Shown: positions 42,572 to 55,802, counted from the stretch's first letter. The stretch: 64,000 nt of DNA from Asterochloris sp. CNOR1 (GCA_963969365.1 OZ017750.1:2728001-2792000), one strand, 5' to 3'. The notes: generated by a model not told the origin, from the letters alone. Numbers and translations are program-made.

Positions 42572-44781
42572 ATGGCAGGCCCCACCCTCTGCTCGATGCC
42601 CTTGGCTGGGCACAGCTTCCATGATCACGATCAGAAGGTGGAGATCGTCGCCTCTTCCCAGGAGGCTGCAGGATCTGCTGCTGTAGAGCATCCTGCCAGT
42701 CAGAATGGCAAGGAGCACTCCTTCCCAGTGTTTGACTTGGAGCCCTTCCTCAAGGCACAGCAGCAGGCTTCAGCGCTATCAGCAGAGCTCATGCAGTATT
42801 GCCAGAGCGTGGCAGAGACCCTGAGGTCAGAGCCCCAGACCAAGCACATGACTGTTGCACAGAACAGAGGGCATGCTGACCAGCATGATCCCCACCACTG
42901 CAGGGCAACAGGCTGCCTGCTGGTGAGAGACCCAAGGGTGCAAGTGCAGGACAACTTGTCCTTCTTGAACATGATGGAGCGTTACTTTGAGCAGCCAGCA
43001 GCGCTGAAGATGGCTGATGTGCGTAGTCACTTGCATTATCAGGTGTGTACGTCTGTGCTGCATTGTTGCTCACAAGAGCTAAAGCTGCTGATTGCTACTG
43101 GAGGTCTCGCACTGCCTCTGTTCACCACCAGCAGGAGGGTTGCAGGTCCTCACATGTCTCTCTTCCTGCCTGTTTTCAGGTAGGAGCCACACCTGAGGGC
43201 ACAGAGGTCCCACGCTGCACGTTGGACCCCGATGGCAGGGCCCGCATCATGCAGCAACCACAGGAGCACAGGGCAGTGGTTCCCCAGGCAAGTGATGCCT
43301 GCGTGTCTGGAGGAGTCACACATCTTACAGCTCAGCCCTGCCAGCCAGCCCCAGTCAGAGAGTGCTAGCTGGGAGGAGGTGTACATCCAGCAGATGCTGA
43401 GTTGGGAGCTCTATGAGAGTGCATGCTGGCTGAAAGGACTGACGCAACCCACTGCTGGTCAGCCTTGCGGACAAATGATGCTGTGGGCACTGAGTCATCA
43501 AAGCGTTGCCTGTGCCTGTGCCTGCTGCAGGGTGCAGACCCCAAGTGGCGCTTCATGTGGAGAGTTGGGCAGAGGCCTGCACAGACAGCCTTCCAGGAGC
43601 TGAATGCTGAGCCTGTCATCCCCAAAGGTGCTCTTAGCCTGCAGGCAACCTCAGCAGTCAACATAGCGCTCCTTTGCCTTAAGTGCCTGCCAAACCATCT
43701 TGCCAGATTCATTTTGAGCAGGCAGTGCTTGTCATCTCAGCTAGCCACTTTTTGTGTGATTGCCGCACTCCTTTTGACACAGACTGCCTGTGCCTGGTGC
43801 TGCAGGCTTCCCTGAGTGGGCCTCGGTGATGGATGGCTGGGGCCACAAGATGCTGGCAGCAGTGGAGACTGCAGCAGCCATGCTGGCCATTGGCTTCCAC
43901 CTGCCAGCAGACGCTTTCACTTTCCGCATGGCGTATGGGCCCCACCTCCTTGCGCCCACTGGTAAGGCGCTTTTGTGTTGAGGGTTTGCGTCACATATGT
44001 GACGGCAGCAGCTATTTGTCTTGCCCCAGGACGGCCCCATGAATGTCTACTTGGGTCAAGGGCTGTTGCACTCGGGCTCGAAGTATGGATGTCTAGGAGG
44101 GCGGCTGCCTGCTTGTCCTTACCCAGCTTCAATGGGTCCCTCAGCGCCTGCGCCTGTGCAGGGGCGGATTTAAAGCAGCACAATCTGCTGCAAACGGCAT
44201 ACGCTGGCTTCCACTACGACCTGAATTTTCTGACCATCCACGGGAAGTCGCGGTTCCCAGGCCTGTTTGTCTGGCTGCGGGATGGACAGCGTGTGGCAGT
44301 CCAGGTACCGGAAGGCTGCCTGCTCCTTCAAGCTGGCAAGCAGATGGAGTGGCTCACGGGAGGCCATGTACAGGCGGGCATGCATGAGGTGAGTCACGGT
44401 GCAACCCGACCTCTGGTTCAATTCAGAAATGCTGGCTTTGAGCAGGACAGCAGCGCCTGATACGCATGCTCAGTGCTGGGTGCCCTGAGATGCTCTTGCA
44501 TGATTGCACCAGTGTTGTTGTGACATTTGGCATTTGGCCCAAAGTACCTTCTGCTGCAGGTCATCTGCAGCGATGCCACGCTGGCTGCAGCCAAGAAGGC
44601 GCTTCAGGCTGGGCAGTCCACCTGGAGGGTTTCTTCCACAGTCTTTGCCCATGTGGCGTCAGACCAGATGCTGCGACCGCTGGCCTGCTTTGACTCACCT
44701 GCAGCACGCCAGCAATATCCAGAGATGCTTGCGGGGCACCAGGTTGAGCAGGAGCTGTCTGCCATTTCGTTGAAGGCTTGA
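42572..44781 (+). CDS. Isopenicillin-N-synthase-like 2OG-Fe(II) oxygenase
   Basis: Seven exons: 42572-42825, 42904-43042, 43180-43287, 43531-43627, 43806-43961, 44162-44388 and 44560-44781. They join in phase to 400 residues. The N-terminal DIOX_N-like part has AETLRATGCLLVRDPRVQ and NLSFLNMMERYFEQPA. The middle has WRFMWRVGQRP and FPEWASVMDGWGHKMLAAVE. The double-stranded beta-helix core has the iron ligands in AYAGFHYDLNFLTIHG (His269, Asp271) and AGMHEVI (His326). A following TWRVSSTVFAH (Arg-x-Ser) can bind 2-oxoglutarate. Clavaminate/IPNS-like oxygenases of this kind are widespread in green algae, and the substrate cannot be told. The intron between 43287 and 43531 has a GC donor (CAG/GCAAGT). 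Confidence 0.9.
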
Positions 44782-44980
44782 TTGCATGGAAAGCACCACA
44801 TATGTCGATCAAAGCATGCTGTACCTGCCACTGGGTGATCCAACTGTTACACTTTCTGCCTTTGAATTGTATATGCAGTCAGCTGAATGCATGCTCGGCT
44901 TCTTCAGAAAGCACTTCTGAAAGCACTTCGACAGAAACAGCAATGCTTTAAGTGTCACAGAAACAGCAGCCGCACGCGAA

Positions 44981-47900
44981 ATGTCACTGCAACAGGTGGA
45001 CAAACGTGCTGAGGACGCCTTGGCTGCAGCCACTGGTCCGGATGTCAAAGCAGCCCTGACCACAGAAGAGAGCGAGGTGCAGTCCCCTTGCACCAGGGGG
45101 TCTTCTTGATCCTGCAAGTTGCTTTGAATGCTTCATGTGCTGCAGGTGCTGCGCAACTATTCCAAAGCAAAGTTAGAGCAGGCACTTGCTCATGGGAAGG
45201 ACAACCCAAACTTCAGCAAGTACCATTTTGTGCAGCTGCCCTATGCCAAGCTGCAGAATGGAAGTGAGTACTCTCATTGACAGCAGCGGCTGTAGCATGC
45301 TACTGTGGAGTTCTGACCAACCTGATCCACTCCCAGGCAATTTCTTACTCGCCCTGTGCTGCCTGCAGACTTTATTCCTCTCCTCGGTGAGCCCAGATCG
45401 GGGGTTGGCGGGCTGGTTGGTTGGTTTGGGGCCGTCTCGACCACTGGGCTGTTCGTGATTCGCATCCTCTCTGGTCCAGCTTTGATCCTGTCATGGATAT
45501 TTGCAGGGCTTGGGACTTACAAGAGCCAGGACATTGGGGGTGCAGTGGAGGCAGCTCTGCGGGCAGGGTATCGCCACATTGACTGTGCTTCCCACTACCA
45601 CAACGAGCACTTGATTGGTGATGCAATCCACAGAGTGCTCAAGGAGGGAGTGGTGAAGCGCGAGGACCTGTTCGTGACCTCCAAGCTCTGGTGAGCACAG
45701 ATATGCTCCCCACCTGTTGAGACACAGGCGCCTCAGCGGGCGGCCATGAGCAGCTCAGCAAGGGTGGCATTGTTCAAATTGCTGCAAGAGGGCATCAATC
45801 GTCAACAACAATGTGCATACAAGCTCAGCCCAACTCATTCACATGTGGAAGAGGCATCCTCTCCGCAGCAAACTGCTGGACCACAAGGCATGGCATGCGT
45901 CCTTTTGCATGCTGTTCAGCAGTGGCAACATGGACAGATCTCCTGCCGTGGCAAGAATTGGTATGCATGTGCCTGAATCCAAGGCACATGGTCTCGGCAG
46001 AGTTCCAGCTTCACTCCAAATGACCCCCTGCACACCGGACAGCGACGAGCAGACCCTTTTTTAGCAAGCTGTTCTGCTGTCATCAGCACTGATGCATCAG
46101 TGTGCAATGACTATAAGAGTGACTGCTCTTGTGCAGGAATGATGACCATGAGCCCGAGAAGGTGCGCCCGGCCCTTATGAAAACCCTCAAGGATCTGCGC
46201 CTGGACTACATCGACCTGTTTCTGGTGAGCTGAGGAAAGTACACCTTGATCAAGCCCTGTGTCACCTACCTGAGTTTGGTCAGTAAGCTTTGTGCTAAGC
46301 TGAAACGGGTTGTTTTGTGCAATGTCCTCTCAATGTCCTGGCGGTATGCTGCCACATCGTGCCGTGTTGGATTCCAGTTGTGTTGCTCACCCACGCTGGC
46401 TGGTGCTGCAGGTGCACTGGCCTTTCACAGACCAGAACACAGAGGAGCTCACACCCCCCTACCAGAAGACATGGGAGGGCATGGAGGAGGTGCAGAGGGA
46501 GGTGAGACACCTGCTGCTGGTCTCAGTCGGGTGTGCCTATCAGCGCCTCTCTGTGCCCGTCAGCGCCTCTCTGTGCCCTGTTGCATTTGCGAATGACAGA
46601 CAGGATCAGTGGTGCCCCAAAGAGGTGGAGGAGTTGTGCTCAGGGGTGGACACCTGCTCTTGAGCTGAGTTGCAGGGGCAAGCCTGAGAGGATTTGGCAG
46701 CTGGTCACAGCTTCTGAGTTGGGTCTGCTAGGGTGGCAGGGACCAGAGCATGTTGTGCCAAAGTGCACTGTTTTTTGAGCAGTTCCAGAGGCAACAACAG
46801 GCAGAATTGGCAACTTCGGGCCAGCTGTTGAGATAGGGCTGCCGCTGTGGCTAAGCCCATGCAGGCAGGCCATACTGTGTGGCAAATCTGGACAATGCAG
46901 GGCCTTGCGCGGCAGGTTCTTCATTGCAGAGGTTGTTCATGAGGCCTGCTGACAGGGCACAGCCCTTGAGCGGTTAGTGCTGACTGGTGCCTGCTCACTG
47001 CAGGGCCTGGCCAAGAATGTGGGCGTCAGCAACATGAGCATCAAGAAAATGCAGGATGTGCTGAAGTATGCAAAGGTGCGGCCCAAGACACACAAATAGC
47101 AGGCTTTGTCAGCAAGCCTGTGTTGGCGACGGGGCTGCCTACTGGCTACAGCAGGCTAGGGTGGTGCAGTGGTGGTCCAGATGCTGCGCTGCCTGGCAGC
47201 TGCCAAAATGGCTCCAGATGAGTCAATGTAGCAGACGTCCTATGACAGCTTGGCTGCGGACAGCTTTTACACTTTCTGCGTCCGCCGAGAAGGATGCTGC
47301 CCAGCCTTCCTGGTAGGCTTCATCAACCCAGGTGCCCCATTTCTGCAACCACCAGGGCTTGCCCGGCATCCCCTGGGGCTACCTCTGTGCCCCTCGTGGC
47401 TCCTACCACAGCTCATGTTGCTGAACCTGTGAGCGTCTGGGCTCCTGCTGTGCCCCTCAGCAGCAGAGAGCCAGGTGGCCGTACTGGCAAGCTTGGCTTG
47501 CTGTCATGGCCTACTCATGTACCCCAACAGCCAAGTGGGCAGGCAGCAAAGCAGCAGCATCAGGGCACAGCTCTCTGCTGCAGGAAAAACGGCTGTGTTG
47601 GTAGGTCTTGCAAGTGCAATCCACTTTTAGCAGAGCTGAACTTAATCAGGTGGCTCCCCATCCTGCAATTGCTGGGCGTCCTGCTGCAGGTGCGGCCGGC
47701 AGTGAACCAGGTGGAGGTGCACCCCTATTTTAGGAATCAGGCGCTCATTGACTACTGCGCGAAGGAGGGCGTGCATGTTACGGCCTACAGCTCCCTCGGG
47801 ACTCCCAGCAGCGCTGGGCACCTGGTGAAAAAGAGCGCTCCCAACCCGGCGCACGTGAGTGGCTCTGGGGTTGACTGTGACCTTTTGTTGGTTTCAAGGT

Positions 47901-50900
47901 GGTGGGCACAGGCAACCTGAGCCATGAACAAGGGCTGTCCCAGCCTCTTTGCAGCGCAGGGTAGCATTTGAGGCAGCAGCTGCCTTGCAGCAGTCCGTGC
48001 TCAGAAAGCAGGGCGTCTTTAAATGTTGTCGTTCATGCCCTGGGTGGGTGTCTGGCACTCTCAACTTACATCAAGTGCTTTGTTGATGCCTGCATGCGGC
48101 ATCCTGCAGATCCAGATCAGCAGGACTTCATGAGCTTGTGTGGAATGCGGAGTGGGGTTTGCACTGCAGCGCGCCGCCAGCAGGGGCTCCCCTCAGGTGC
48201 CAGGTGGTTGTATGACAAGGCCTGCTGCACTCTTCCTGTCCAGCTGCTCGCATGTGAAATGATGTGTTCTGTCGGCTTTGCAGGACACCCCCATATCTGG
48301 TTGGTTGATGTGCTCTGTCTGCAGGCGCAAGGCTGCGGCGGCAGCCCTGCCATTATGCAGCCAAGGATGTCCCCAGGAACTGCTCAGCAACAAAGGCACT
48401 GAACCTGCAGGACCCTGTCATCCGGGAGATTTCCAAGAAGTACAACCGGATCACCCACGAGATCATCATCAGATGGGGCATTCAACATGGGACCAGTGTG
48501 CTGGTCAAGTCCGGCACACCTAAGCACATTAAGGTGCACTGGCTGCCCTGTTGGATGCGAGACTACATCGTATAGACGGGCTGCTGCCCAAGACTTGCCT
48601 GGCTGCTGGTCACAGGCTGTTGTGCAATTGCTGCACCCTGCTGCTCCAGCTTAAAGGCAAGCTGGGCCACAGGGAGTCCCTGCAGTGTATTGGGCCCCTC
48701 AGTCTGGATACCAGGCTGGCTCTAGACCTGGCACTCAGCATGCGAGCACGCAGTGCCCCAGGCCACTCGGCAGCCCCCTCTCCTGCAGAGCTGAGGCCCT
48801 TGTCCGCGCCTGCAGAGCAACATCGAAAACACTACCAACTTTGCCCTGAGTGACGAGGACTACCAGGAAATTAGCAACATCCAGCACCAGCTACGCCTGC
48901 TGGACGGCTACCCCTGGCTGCACAAGGTCGGCCCGTACAAGTAAGCAAACACAAGGCGCCTCAGCAGTTGTGTGGACATGCAGCACTGGCAACTTGCTTG
49001 GGCATGCCACAGGCGCCAAGCTGTGCTAAGTGTTGCAGACTGGCTGTTGCAGCAGCTCTTCATGAAGCTGCCTCCTGCAGCCCTGCTACAAATACTGGGG
49101 CTTCATATGGCTGCTGTCATCGCGGCAACTGAGGTATCTGGTGGCACCCTGCTCCCTGGTCCCGCACGACCGTGCTGAGCTGTGGGGTTCTGTTGAATGG
49201 CAGGGCTGAGCATGCCAATCCCTCGCCCTGCAGGACTTTCACTGAGCTCTGGGATGATGACGGTGAGACTGAGCAGGGGCGCAACGAGCTCATCAACAAG
49301 GTGTACAACTTTGTGGACATCCCCACAGTGACTGTGGGCGATGAGGCTGAGATGCCTTTGATCAGCTTTGGCACAGGGCCTGCGGTGGAGAACGAGACGA
49401 GATGGGAGATCAAGCAGGCCATCCAGGCCGGGCACAGGTCAGCTCAGGCGACAGCTGCCAATGATGTGCCCCACACTCTGGTGGCTGTACTAAGAGGGAT
49501 GTCTGGGGTTCGCTCAGAACTGGGGGTCTTTCAGGCCATACACAGATGAGATCCAGCATGGGTCGGCACCCATGTTGTTCGGTATGTGGCTCAAAGCAAG
49601 ATGGCAGGTAAACAGGCCCTATTATGAGCCACAAGTGAGCTCAGGCACCTTGCTCTGTCTTTTCCAAGCCTGTCTGGCTGGACCCTGTGGTCCTCAGGGA
49701 GGAGAAGGCCCTTCAGGCTGGCCACAGGCGGGCTCAGGTGGAGACTTGAGGTGGTTGTGTTGCTGCAGGCTGGACTATGATCAAACTGTGCCTGTGTACG
49801 CCTCCAGCTCTGTTCATGGCTGCAGCAGGCCCACTTGTGCTTGTCCCTAACTTGCCCTTCAGCACAGGGCAGTGTGCATGAGCTCTCCAGGCCAGTCACA
49901 AGTGCATCCAGGGGGCAGCTCCTCGGGGGCATGCATTGAGCGGTGGGGTACTCAGCTTCAGGACTTGTGTCTTTTCGAGGGCATAGTCGCAGCTGCTGGA
50001 CTTAGCCGAGGCTGGGGCTGTCTGGAGCAGTCTGTTCACAGTCTGGCAGGACACAAGTCAGGCATGCCCGGAAGGGTGCAGCTTGAGGAGCAAGGTGGCC
50101 ATGCAGCAGTCAAACGTGTTTTGTGGTACAGTTGGCTCTGTCCTTGTGACCAGGACACAAGTCACCGCAGGTCGGTGTGCGGTGCTAGTTTCTGTGTCGA
50201 CCTAGGCCACCACGACGGCGTACTGCCTGCGGCAGTCTTGCTGCCCCTGAATTGTCACCCCGCGACAGCGTCGCTGTGTCATCCCAGACCACTGTTGTGG
50301 TGCCTGCTCGATAATGGCTCCTTTACGGCTGCAGGCACCTGGACATCACCACCACCCGTGAGCTGAATGAGGTCAAGGAGGGGCTTCAGCTGGCGTTCAT
50401 CGAGCAGATGGTCACCAGGGATCAGATGTACATCACGTCCACGGTCAGGCCGGAAGCCTTGGTGATTGTGTCTGGTACTCTGGTGGGGGTGCTGGGAAGC
50501 GTCCAAGAGTGCCTTGCACACTCCACTTTGCTGCACCTGCACCGTCTTTGCTCCGCAGAGAAGGGTTGAAACGCAGCCATGCTTTGGCTGCTGACTGGTC
50601 TTCAGTTTTAGCAGGTGACTCAGGCCCGGGCAGGTTGCTATCAAGTGGGCACCATATTTGCCGGCTACAGACTGGCTCACAGTGCATCAGCAGCTTCCTG
50701 TGCTGTCTGGATTTGCAATGCTATGCAGTGCACCTGTGGTGCTCAAACTTGCTGCATGCGGCCTTGAACGTGTTCCTAACTATGGTGTGCAGGTACGGGA
50801 TGTGAACAACATTGAGAGCAGTGTCAAGCAGAGCCTGAAGGACCTGAACCTGGAGAACTTTGACCTGTTGCTGCTGCCTGTGCAAGGCATGGACAAATCT

Positions 50901-52392
50901 GCACTCACGGTGAGCCAGCCAGCTGTGCAGCTGCCCAACGCTGCCAGCAAGTCTGATCTGACTGCAGGCCAGCCTGCAATGGTGGTGTGCGGTGCCTGGA
51001 CACAGCCTACGCATTTACAGCTGCCAGCTGGCGCTGCATAGACAAAGCTGCTGTTCCCACAATTCCTCTGGCTCTTCATAGGCAGAAGCTGGTGTCAGCT
51101 CTGTGAGCATTGCCTTGCCACAAGTCAATGCTGCTGCGCTTTGCACATGACATGGGGGGATGCTGGCATAAGCGGCCTTGTCCACTTGCTGTCCCTGGCC
51201 GCACGGCAGGCAGCCTGGGTAGCCAGGGCAGGGCTGCGCCCTGCTCACAAAAGTGCTCTTGTTCCTTGCAATGTGCGTCCTGTCACTATTATTGCCCTGT
51301 CCTGCCTGCAGAAAGCCTGGGAGGTCATGGAGTCCCTGTACAAGAACGATGTGGTTGAAGCCATCGGCCTGAGGGACCCCACCCTGGGGCAGCTGGTGCA
51401 CCTGATCACCCACCGCCAATACATGGACCCTGCAGTGGTGTCTGTGGAGGTGCACCCCTACCACCCCTTCGAGCACCTGGTGGACTTCTGCAAGGAGCAG
51501 GTGATTTCCTGAGAAGGAACAGTGCTGTGAGTCAGTTGCGCTGGGTAGCTCCCTCCTGCAGGTTAGTGGGTGTCTGGCCAACTCTGCAGCACCCTAGTGC
51601 CTTGAGCTGGCAGGTGGGGCTAGGAGCGGTGCAGCCTTCTGGGCATGGCAGACCGCCCTCCTAGGTGGCCATTGATGCAGCTTGCAAGCTCTCAGCTAAG
51701 AGCTTGGCGGTGGACAAGGCGCCCAATCCTTGCTTCTGCAGTTCAGGCAAGACATGTGCACTGCAAGTGAAGTCGCTGTTCTGGACAAGTACCCTCTCCT
51801 GTGCTGCAGGACATATTTGTCATCTCCCACTCCCCCTCAGGCATGGAGACCGGCAAGAGCAAGTCTGAGGAGCGCTCCAAGCTGCTGACAGACCCTGCAG
51901 TCACTAGCATTGCCTACGAGATCAACAAGGCCAACAAGCAGCTCAATCAGCACAGGCTGCAGGTGCCTTTGCCTGACAGCCAGCGCAATGCTTCCCCTGC
52001 TGGCCACATTTTGTTGTGGTGTTTGCGGCAAGTGCTGCAGTGCACAGTCTGTGCACTAGGTTTCAGTAGGGGCTGCACAGCCCCTCTTTTCAATCATCTC
52101 ATTTTCTACGCTTGCATGAGCTACAGATGCAGCATGGTTCAGCAGGTAGGAAAGGCTCAGTTGCACTTTCTTGCTGCATAAGCACCCGCTATGGTGCTAT
52201 CAAGCAAGTGTGACTGCATGCTGAAGCATCCTGTGGTGCTTGCAGGTGGTGCTGCGTTGGGTGCTGCAGCGTGGTTGTGCTGCTGTGTGTGAGGCAGCTG
52301 GCACTGAGATCGACAGGGCCAATGTTGGTGTGTTTGAGTGGGAGCTGAGCCCCAAGGACTTTGACAGCCTGAGCAATCTGAAGCCGCAATGA
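44981..52392 (+). CDS. Tandem aldo/keto reductase, active first and degenerate second domain
   Basis: Sixteen exons: 44981-45076, 45146-45263, 45369-45386, 45507-45690, 46137-46224, 46412-46501, 47004-47075, 47690-47854, 48411-48533, 48816-48940, 49234-49437, 50335-50443, 50793-50909, 51312-51500, 51810-51962 and 52246-52392. They join in phase to 665 residues. Domain 1 (about 60-385) is a classic (beta/alpha)8 NADPH-dependent reductase. Its tetrad is Asp103 and Tyr108 ([12 protein letters not shown]), Lys137 (FVTSKLW) and His170 (LVHWPF). The cofactor loop is [15 protein letters not shown], and the usual tail [13 protein letters not shown] follows. Translation continues without a stop through [20 protein letters not shown] into domain 2 (about 395-665). 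There the aligned positions are Asp431, Arg436 instead of Tyr, Thr464 instead of Lys, and Pro493 instead of His. Domain 2 also lacks the K-S cofactor loop ([16 protein letters not shown]). The second domain is probably structural or regulatory. Exon 3 is only 18 bases. Substrate unknown. Confidence 0.93.
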
Positions 52393-52700
52393 TCTGCCTG
52401 CCTCAGCCCCAGCCTTCTGGAATTCTGATGTCACGGGTGCATATAGCTCAGCCTGCTCCTGCTGCACACGGGAACCCTCTGCATCTGCAATTCTTTGCGT
52501 CGTTTACATCATAAGCATGAATCCATGCTGTGCCCATGCACGTTTGTGGCCTCACAGAGCCATCTAGGAGAACAACACCTGCTGAATGTTTCTGGACAGG
52601 GGTCGTCGCCGCACCAGGCCTGTAGACCATGGCACCTGAAAAAATTTAGTGTGAATTCAAGCGTCCAGATCAGACCCTGGCCGTCAACGTGAGTGGTTGA

Positions 52701-55700
52701 ATGAGCGAGGCCGATGACAGAGCAATGCCGATGAGCGAGGAGCACTTTCTGAACGGGCTTGAGCAAGAGGTAAGCAGTCTGCATGAACAGAAGCTTGCAG
52801 TGCAGCAGTTCTTGGCTACAGCTGCTGCATGGAAGTGGGAGCCTGTGTCACTTTGGCAGAGCGCACTTCCAACAGTGCCTGTAGACCCCTGATCAGGAGA
52901 ACGATGACAGAGCAGCGTTGCGAGAAGCTTGGAGTTCAGGAGCTCTCAGCAGCAGCGGCAGCATCAGCGACACAGCAGACCCTTCCCTGCCACGCCTTCT
53001 GACCAACAAGTCTAACAAGCTCGAAGTGCAGGAGGGTGAGCGATCACAAAGTTGGTTTGCAATCTGCACATTCTAGACCAGGCTGCTGATCTTCTGGACC
53101 TGGGTGTCATTAGCAGCTGCAAGTCATGTGGCCTGCATGCTGACCTGCAGGGGAGGATGCTGCGGTCAAGCAGATGCTTTGGGTGGCAGAAAATCTTCAG
53201 GAGGAGCTGTATCGCTCCCAGGAGCTGCGTTTGGCAGCAGAGGAGGAGCAGCGGCACCAGCGCTTGACCATCAGCGAGCTGCAGGTCAGGCCATAGTCTG
53301 CATGCTGCGCTTTAGTCCTGATTTACACACAATCCCGGGACAGGTGCTCCTGGCACTAATGTGTGGGCTGGCAGGTGGTATCTGTGGCAATGCTGGAGGT
53401 GTGCTGGTGGTGTAGGATATCAGGAGCTCTCTCAGAGCAGACATGCAGAACCGGTGAACGTCTGTATATCAACATAAGGTGGGCTGGACTGCAGACATGA
53501 CAGGGTGCCTGCAGGCTGGTCTGCTGCTGCAGCACAGCAGACGCTGAGCATGCAGCCAACACAGCCAGGCCTTAGCCAGGTGCTGCAACTCATCACTGCT
53601 GCACTGCCGTGCAGCGCCTGTACCCCAGCATGCAGCTGATGACATCCCTCCTGGATATCTCATGCAAAGTACCAGCCCTGCAGTGCCGCCACACTCCCCC
53701 GGGAATGCAGCCAATGATATGCCTGCCGGGTGCAGGCTGAGCTGCTCCAGAAGCTCGCTGTGCTGATGCAGTGCAGCGCGGCCTAAGCATGCAGCAGACG
53801 CCGTGGCTTCCCATGTGCAGGCTGACTTGGAGAATGCGATTCAGCAGATGGCGGTGCTGGATGATGAAATGCATGCCATCCAGCAGAGGATGACTGGGCA
53901 GCTGGACCAGAAGCTGGCCAAGGAGGAGCAGGCCAGGTGGGGAAGTGAGGGGGCTTGCCCCTTTGCGACATGAAGAGGACCACAACAGCGCTCCCTGGCG
54001 GCCTCTTCCGGCTGCACTGCTCCTAGAGTCAGCCTTTGGCCTTCCCTGCACTGCCAAACAGGCTGTACCTGCATGATGCTGCATGTTGTGCCTTACGCAA
54101 TCCCTCCTTGGCCTGAGCAGAAGGTGACCCATCTCCGTGTCTCTGCTGGCCCAAGTGGGGGGCTCACCTTCTGTTGTGACCTGCTCAGAGCCCCTTGTGC
54201 CGCACAGGCAGCTGGACAAGCGCTTCATCTCGCTGCAAGCGCTGGTCCACATTCGCGAGAAGACTGTGAAGGAGAAGGAGGACCAGGTGGCAGACATCCA
54301 GGCCAGGCTGGCAGAGGAAGCTGAGGAGGCGCGAGCTGCCCGGACAGCAGCTGCTGCCTCTGTGTCGGGCAAGGCCTCCCCCAGGTGGAATCTTTAAGTT
54401 GTCATGGTCATCTGGTTTGAGACAGACAGTGGTGGTCTGCCCAGAAGTGTCTGCATTGAGCAAAGGTCTGCATTGAGCAAAGGATCTCGAGGTGCATGTG
54501 TGTTTTGGGCTGCCTGCACAGCTGCCTCTCTCTTTGATGCGGAAGGACTCCTTCAAATGGTTGTGAAGGGATTTAGGGCTGCTGGGGGGCCAATTTCGCT
54601 GAGAAAGCAGGGGACGCATGACCGCCCACACTGCCACTGCCGATCTTGTCTCAGATCAAGGTGTCCCCAGGTTGGCGACCCATCCTACAACACTGCCACC
54701 TCGTCTGAGGCATGGCTCTCCCGCTTGGCAGTGTGTCTTTGGATAGGTTTCTGTTGGTGCTGCACATTGCAAGGGGACTGCCGCTGCGCACTGCGGCAAA
54801 CAATGTCAGGTGGTTATGCAGGCCTGGTGGTAGGGCCCTGCCCAGCCTCAAATTCAGGCAGAAACTTCCTTCTCCTGGCAGGCCCTATTGTACGCAGCGA
54901 AAGCATTGGGATGCACAGCAGCCGCCCTTCAGGTCGCCCCTTTGACTGCTCTTATTGTGGCCTCAGACAGCCACTTGTGGGGCACTGCCTGGTTGTGGCA
55001 AGTCAAGTCGGACCCTGCAGACGAGGCAGCGCACATAGTTTTGGCCTGGCAAGACATGGGGTGCCTGATGAGGTCTGGGCTGCAGAGCTGCACGAAGGCA
55101 TCTGCAATCTTGATGCAGCGTACGCCCCTGCTGCAGGTCTGAAGCGTCCAGCACGTGGGGCACAGGCTCAGAGTCTGACGAGGAGACGCCTGGCAAGCCG
55201 CCCACCCGGACTCTGTCCTCCATAGCCAAGGAGACCTCTGCTGCTGCAACAAAAAGTGAGCTCACATGGCCATGCACACAGAGGCAGAACAGGTGCTGCT
55301 GAGTCTGCACTGCTGTGGTCCATTGCAAGGGGGACCTCTGCATCGAGAAGTGAGGGCGCACAAAAGACCTCTGCAGCTTTGACGGAGAGTGAGGCGCACT
55401 GCCCCCCTGTGAGCTGCATGGGCTGCGGTGGCAGCATTGCTATGGTCCCGCTGTGGTCCTGCTGTGACCGGTGGGGCACGCACAGCCTCTGTAGGAGCTG
55501 CAAAGCCCAGAGTTTGCTTGGAGGTTGTGTATTGGGTGCTCTAAGGGGCCACTGCTGCTGGCCTGTGCCTGTTGTCCACAGTGCTTCTGTCTGCCTGTGC
55601 AGGTCCCATGTCCTCCAACAACTGGTTCAGAAACATGCTAGGAAGCCGCAAGAGTTTGGCAAGCAGTCCACCCTCAACAAGCCCACCGCCCGCAATTGGA

Positions 55701-55802
55701 CCGACTAAGTCTGGCAAATCCCTAACGCCCGCATCCCCGCCGGGCGCTCAGGCCCCACCTGAAACAGAATTGCCTGAACGAGCTGCATCTTCAGTGCTCT
55801 AA
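52701..55802 (+). CDS. Coiled-coil protein with Ser/Pro-rich tail, unknown function
   Basis: Eight exons: 52701-52769, 52897-53035, 53151-53284, 53821-53936, 54208-54384, 54671-54730, 55137-55255 and 55603-55802. They join in phase to about 337 residues. The N-terminus is acidic (MSEADDRAMPMSEEHFLNGL). Coiled coils follow: LWVAENLQEELYRSQELRLA, IQQMAVLDDEMHAIQQRM and LVHIREKTVKEKEDQVADIQ. The C-terminal third is low-complexity: TGSESDEETPGKPPTRTLSS, then NNWFRNMLGSRKSLASSPPS, then Pro/Ser/Thr repeats to the stop. The sixth exon was chosen because its acceptor keeps the phase; an alternative acceptor at 54655 breaks it. The gap 53285-53820 may contain an unrecognised exon. No catalytic motif and no family recognised. 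Phosphorylated scaffold behaviour is only a guess from composition. Confidence 0.65.

Noticed and set aside
53593-54372. A 259-codon minus-strand open frame
   Set aside because: It lies opposite two well-supported coiled-coil exons (53821-53936 and 54208-54384) and has no recognisable motif.
54404-55225. A 273-codon plus-strand open frame
   Set aside because: It starts at a non-conserved place and disagrees in phase with the coiled-coil gene's exons, which give a coherent acidic Ser/Pro-rich protein. I see no family in the long frame.
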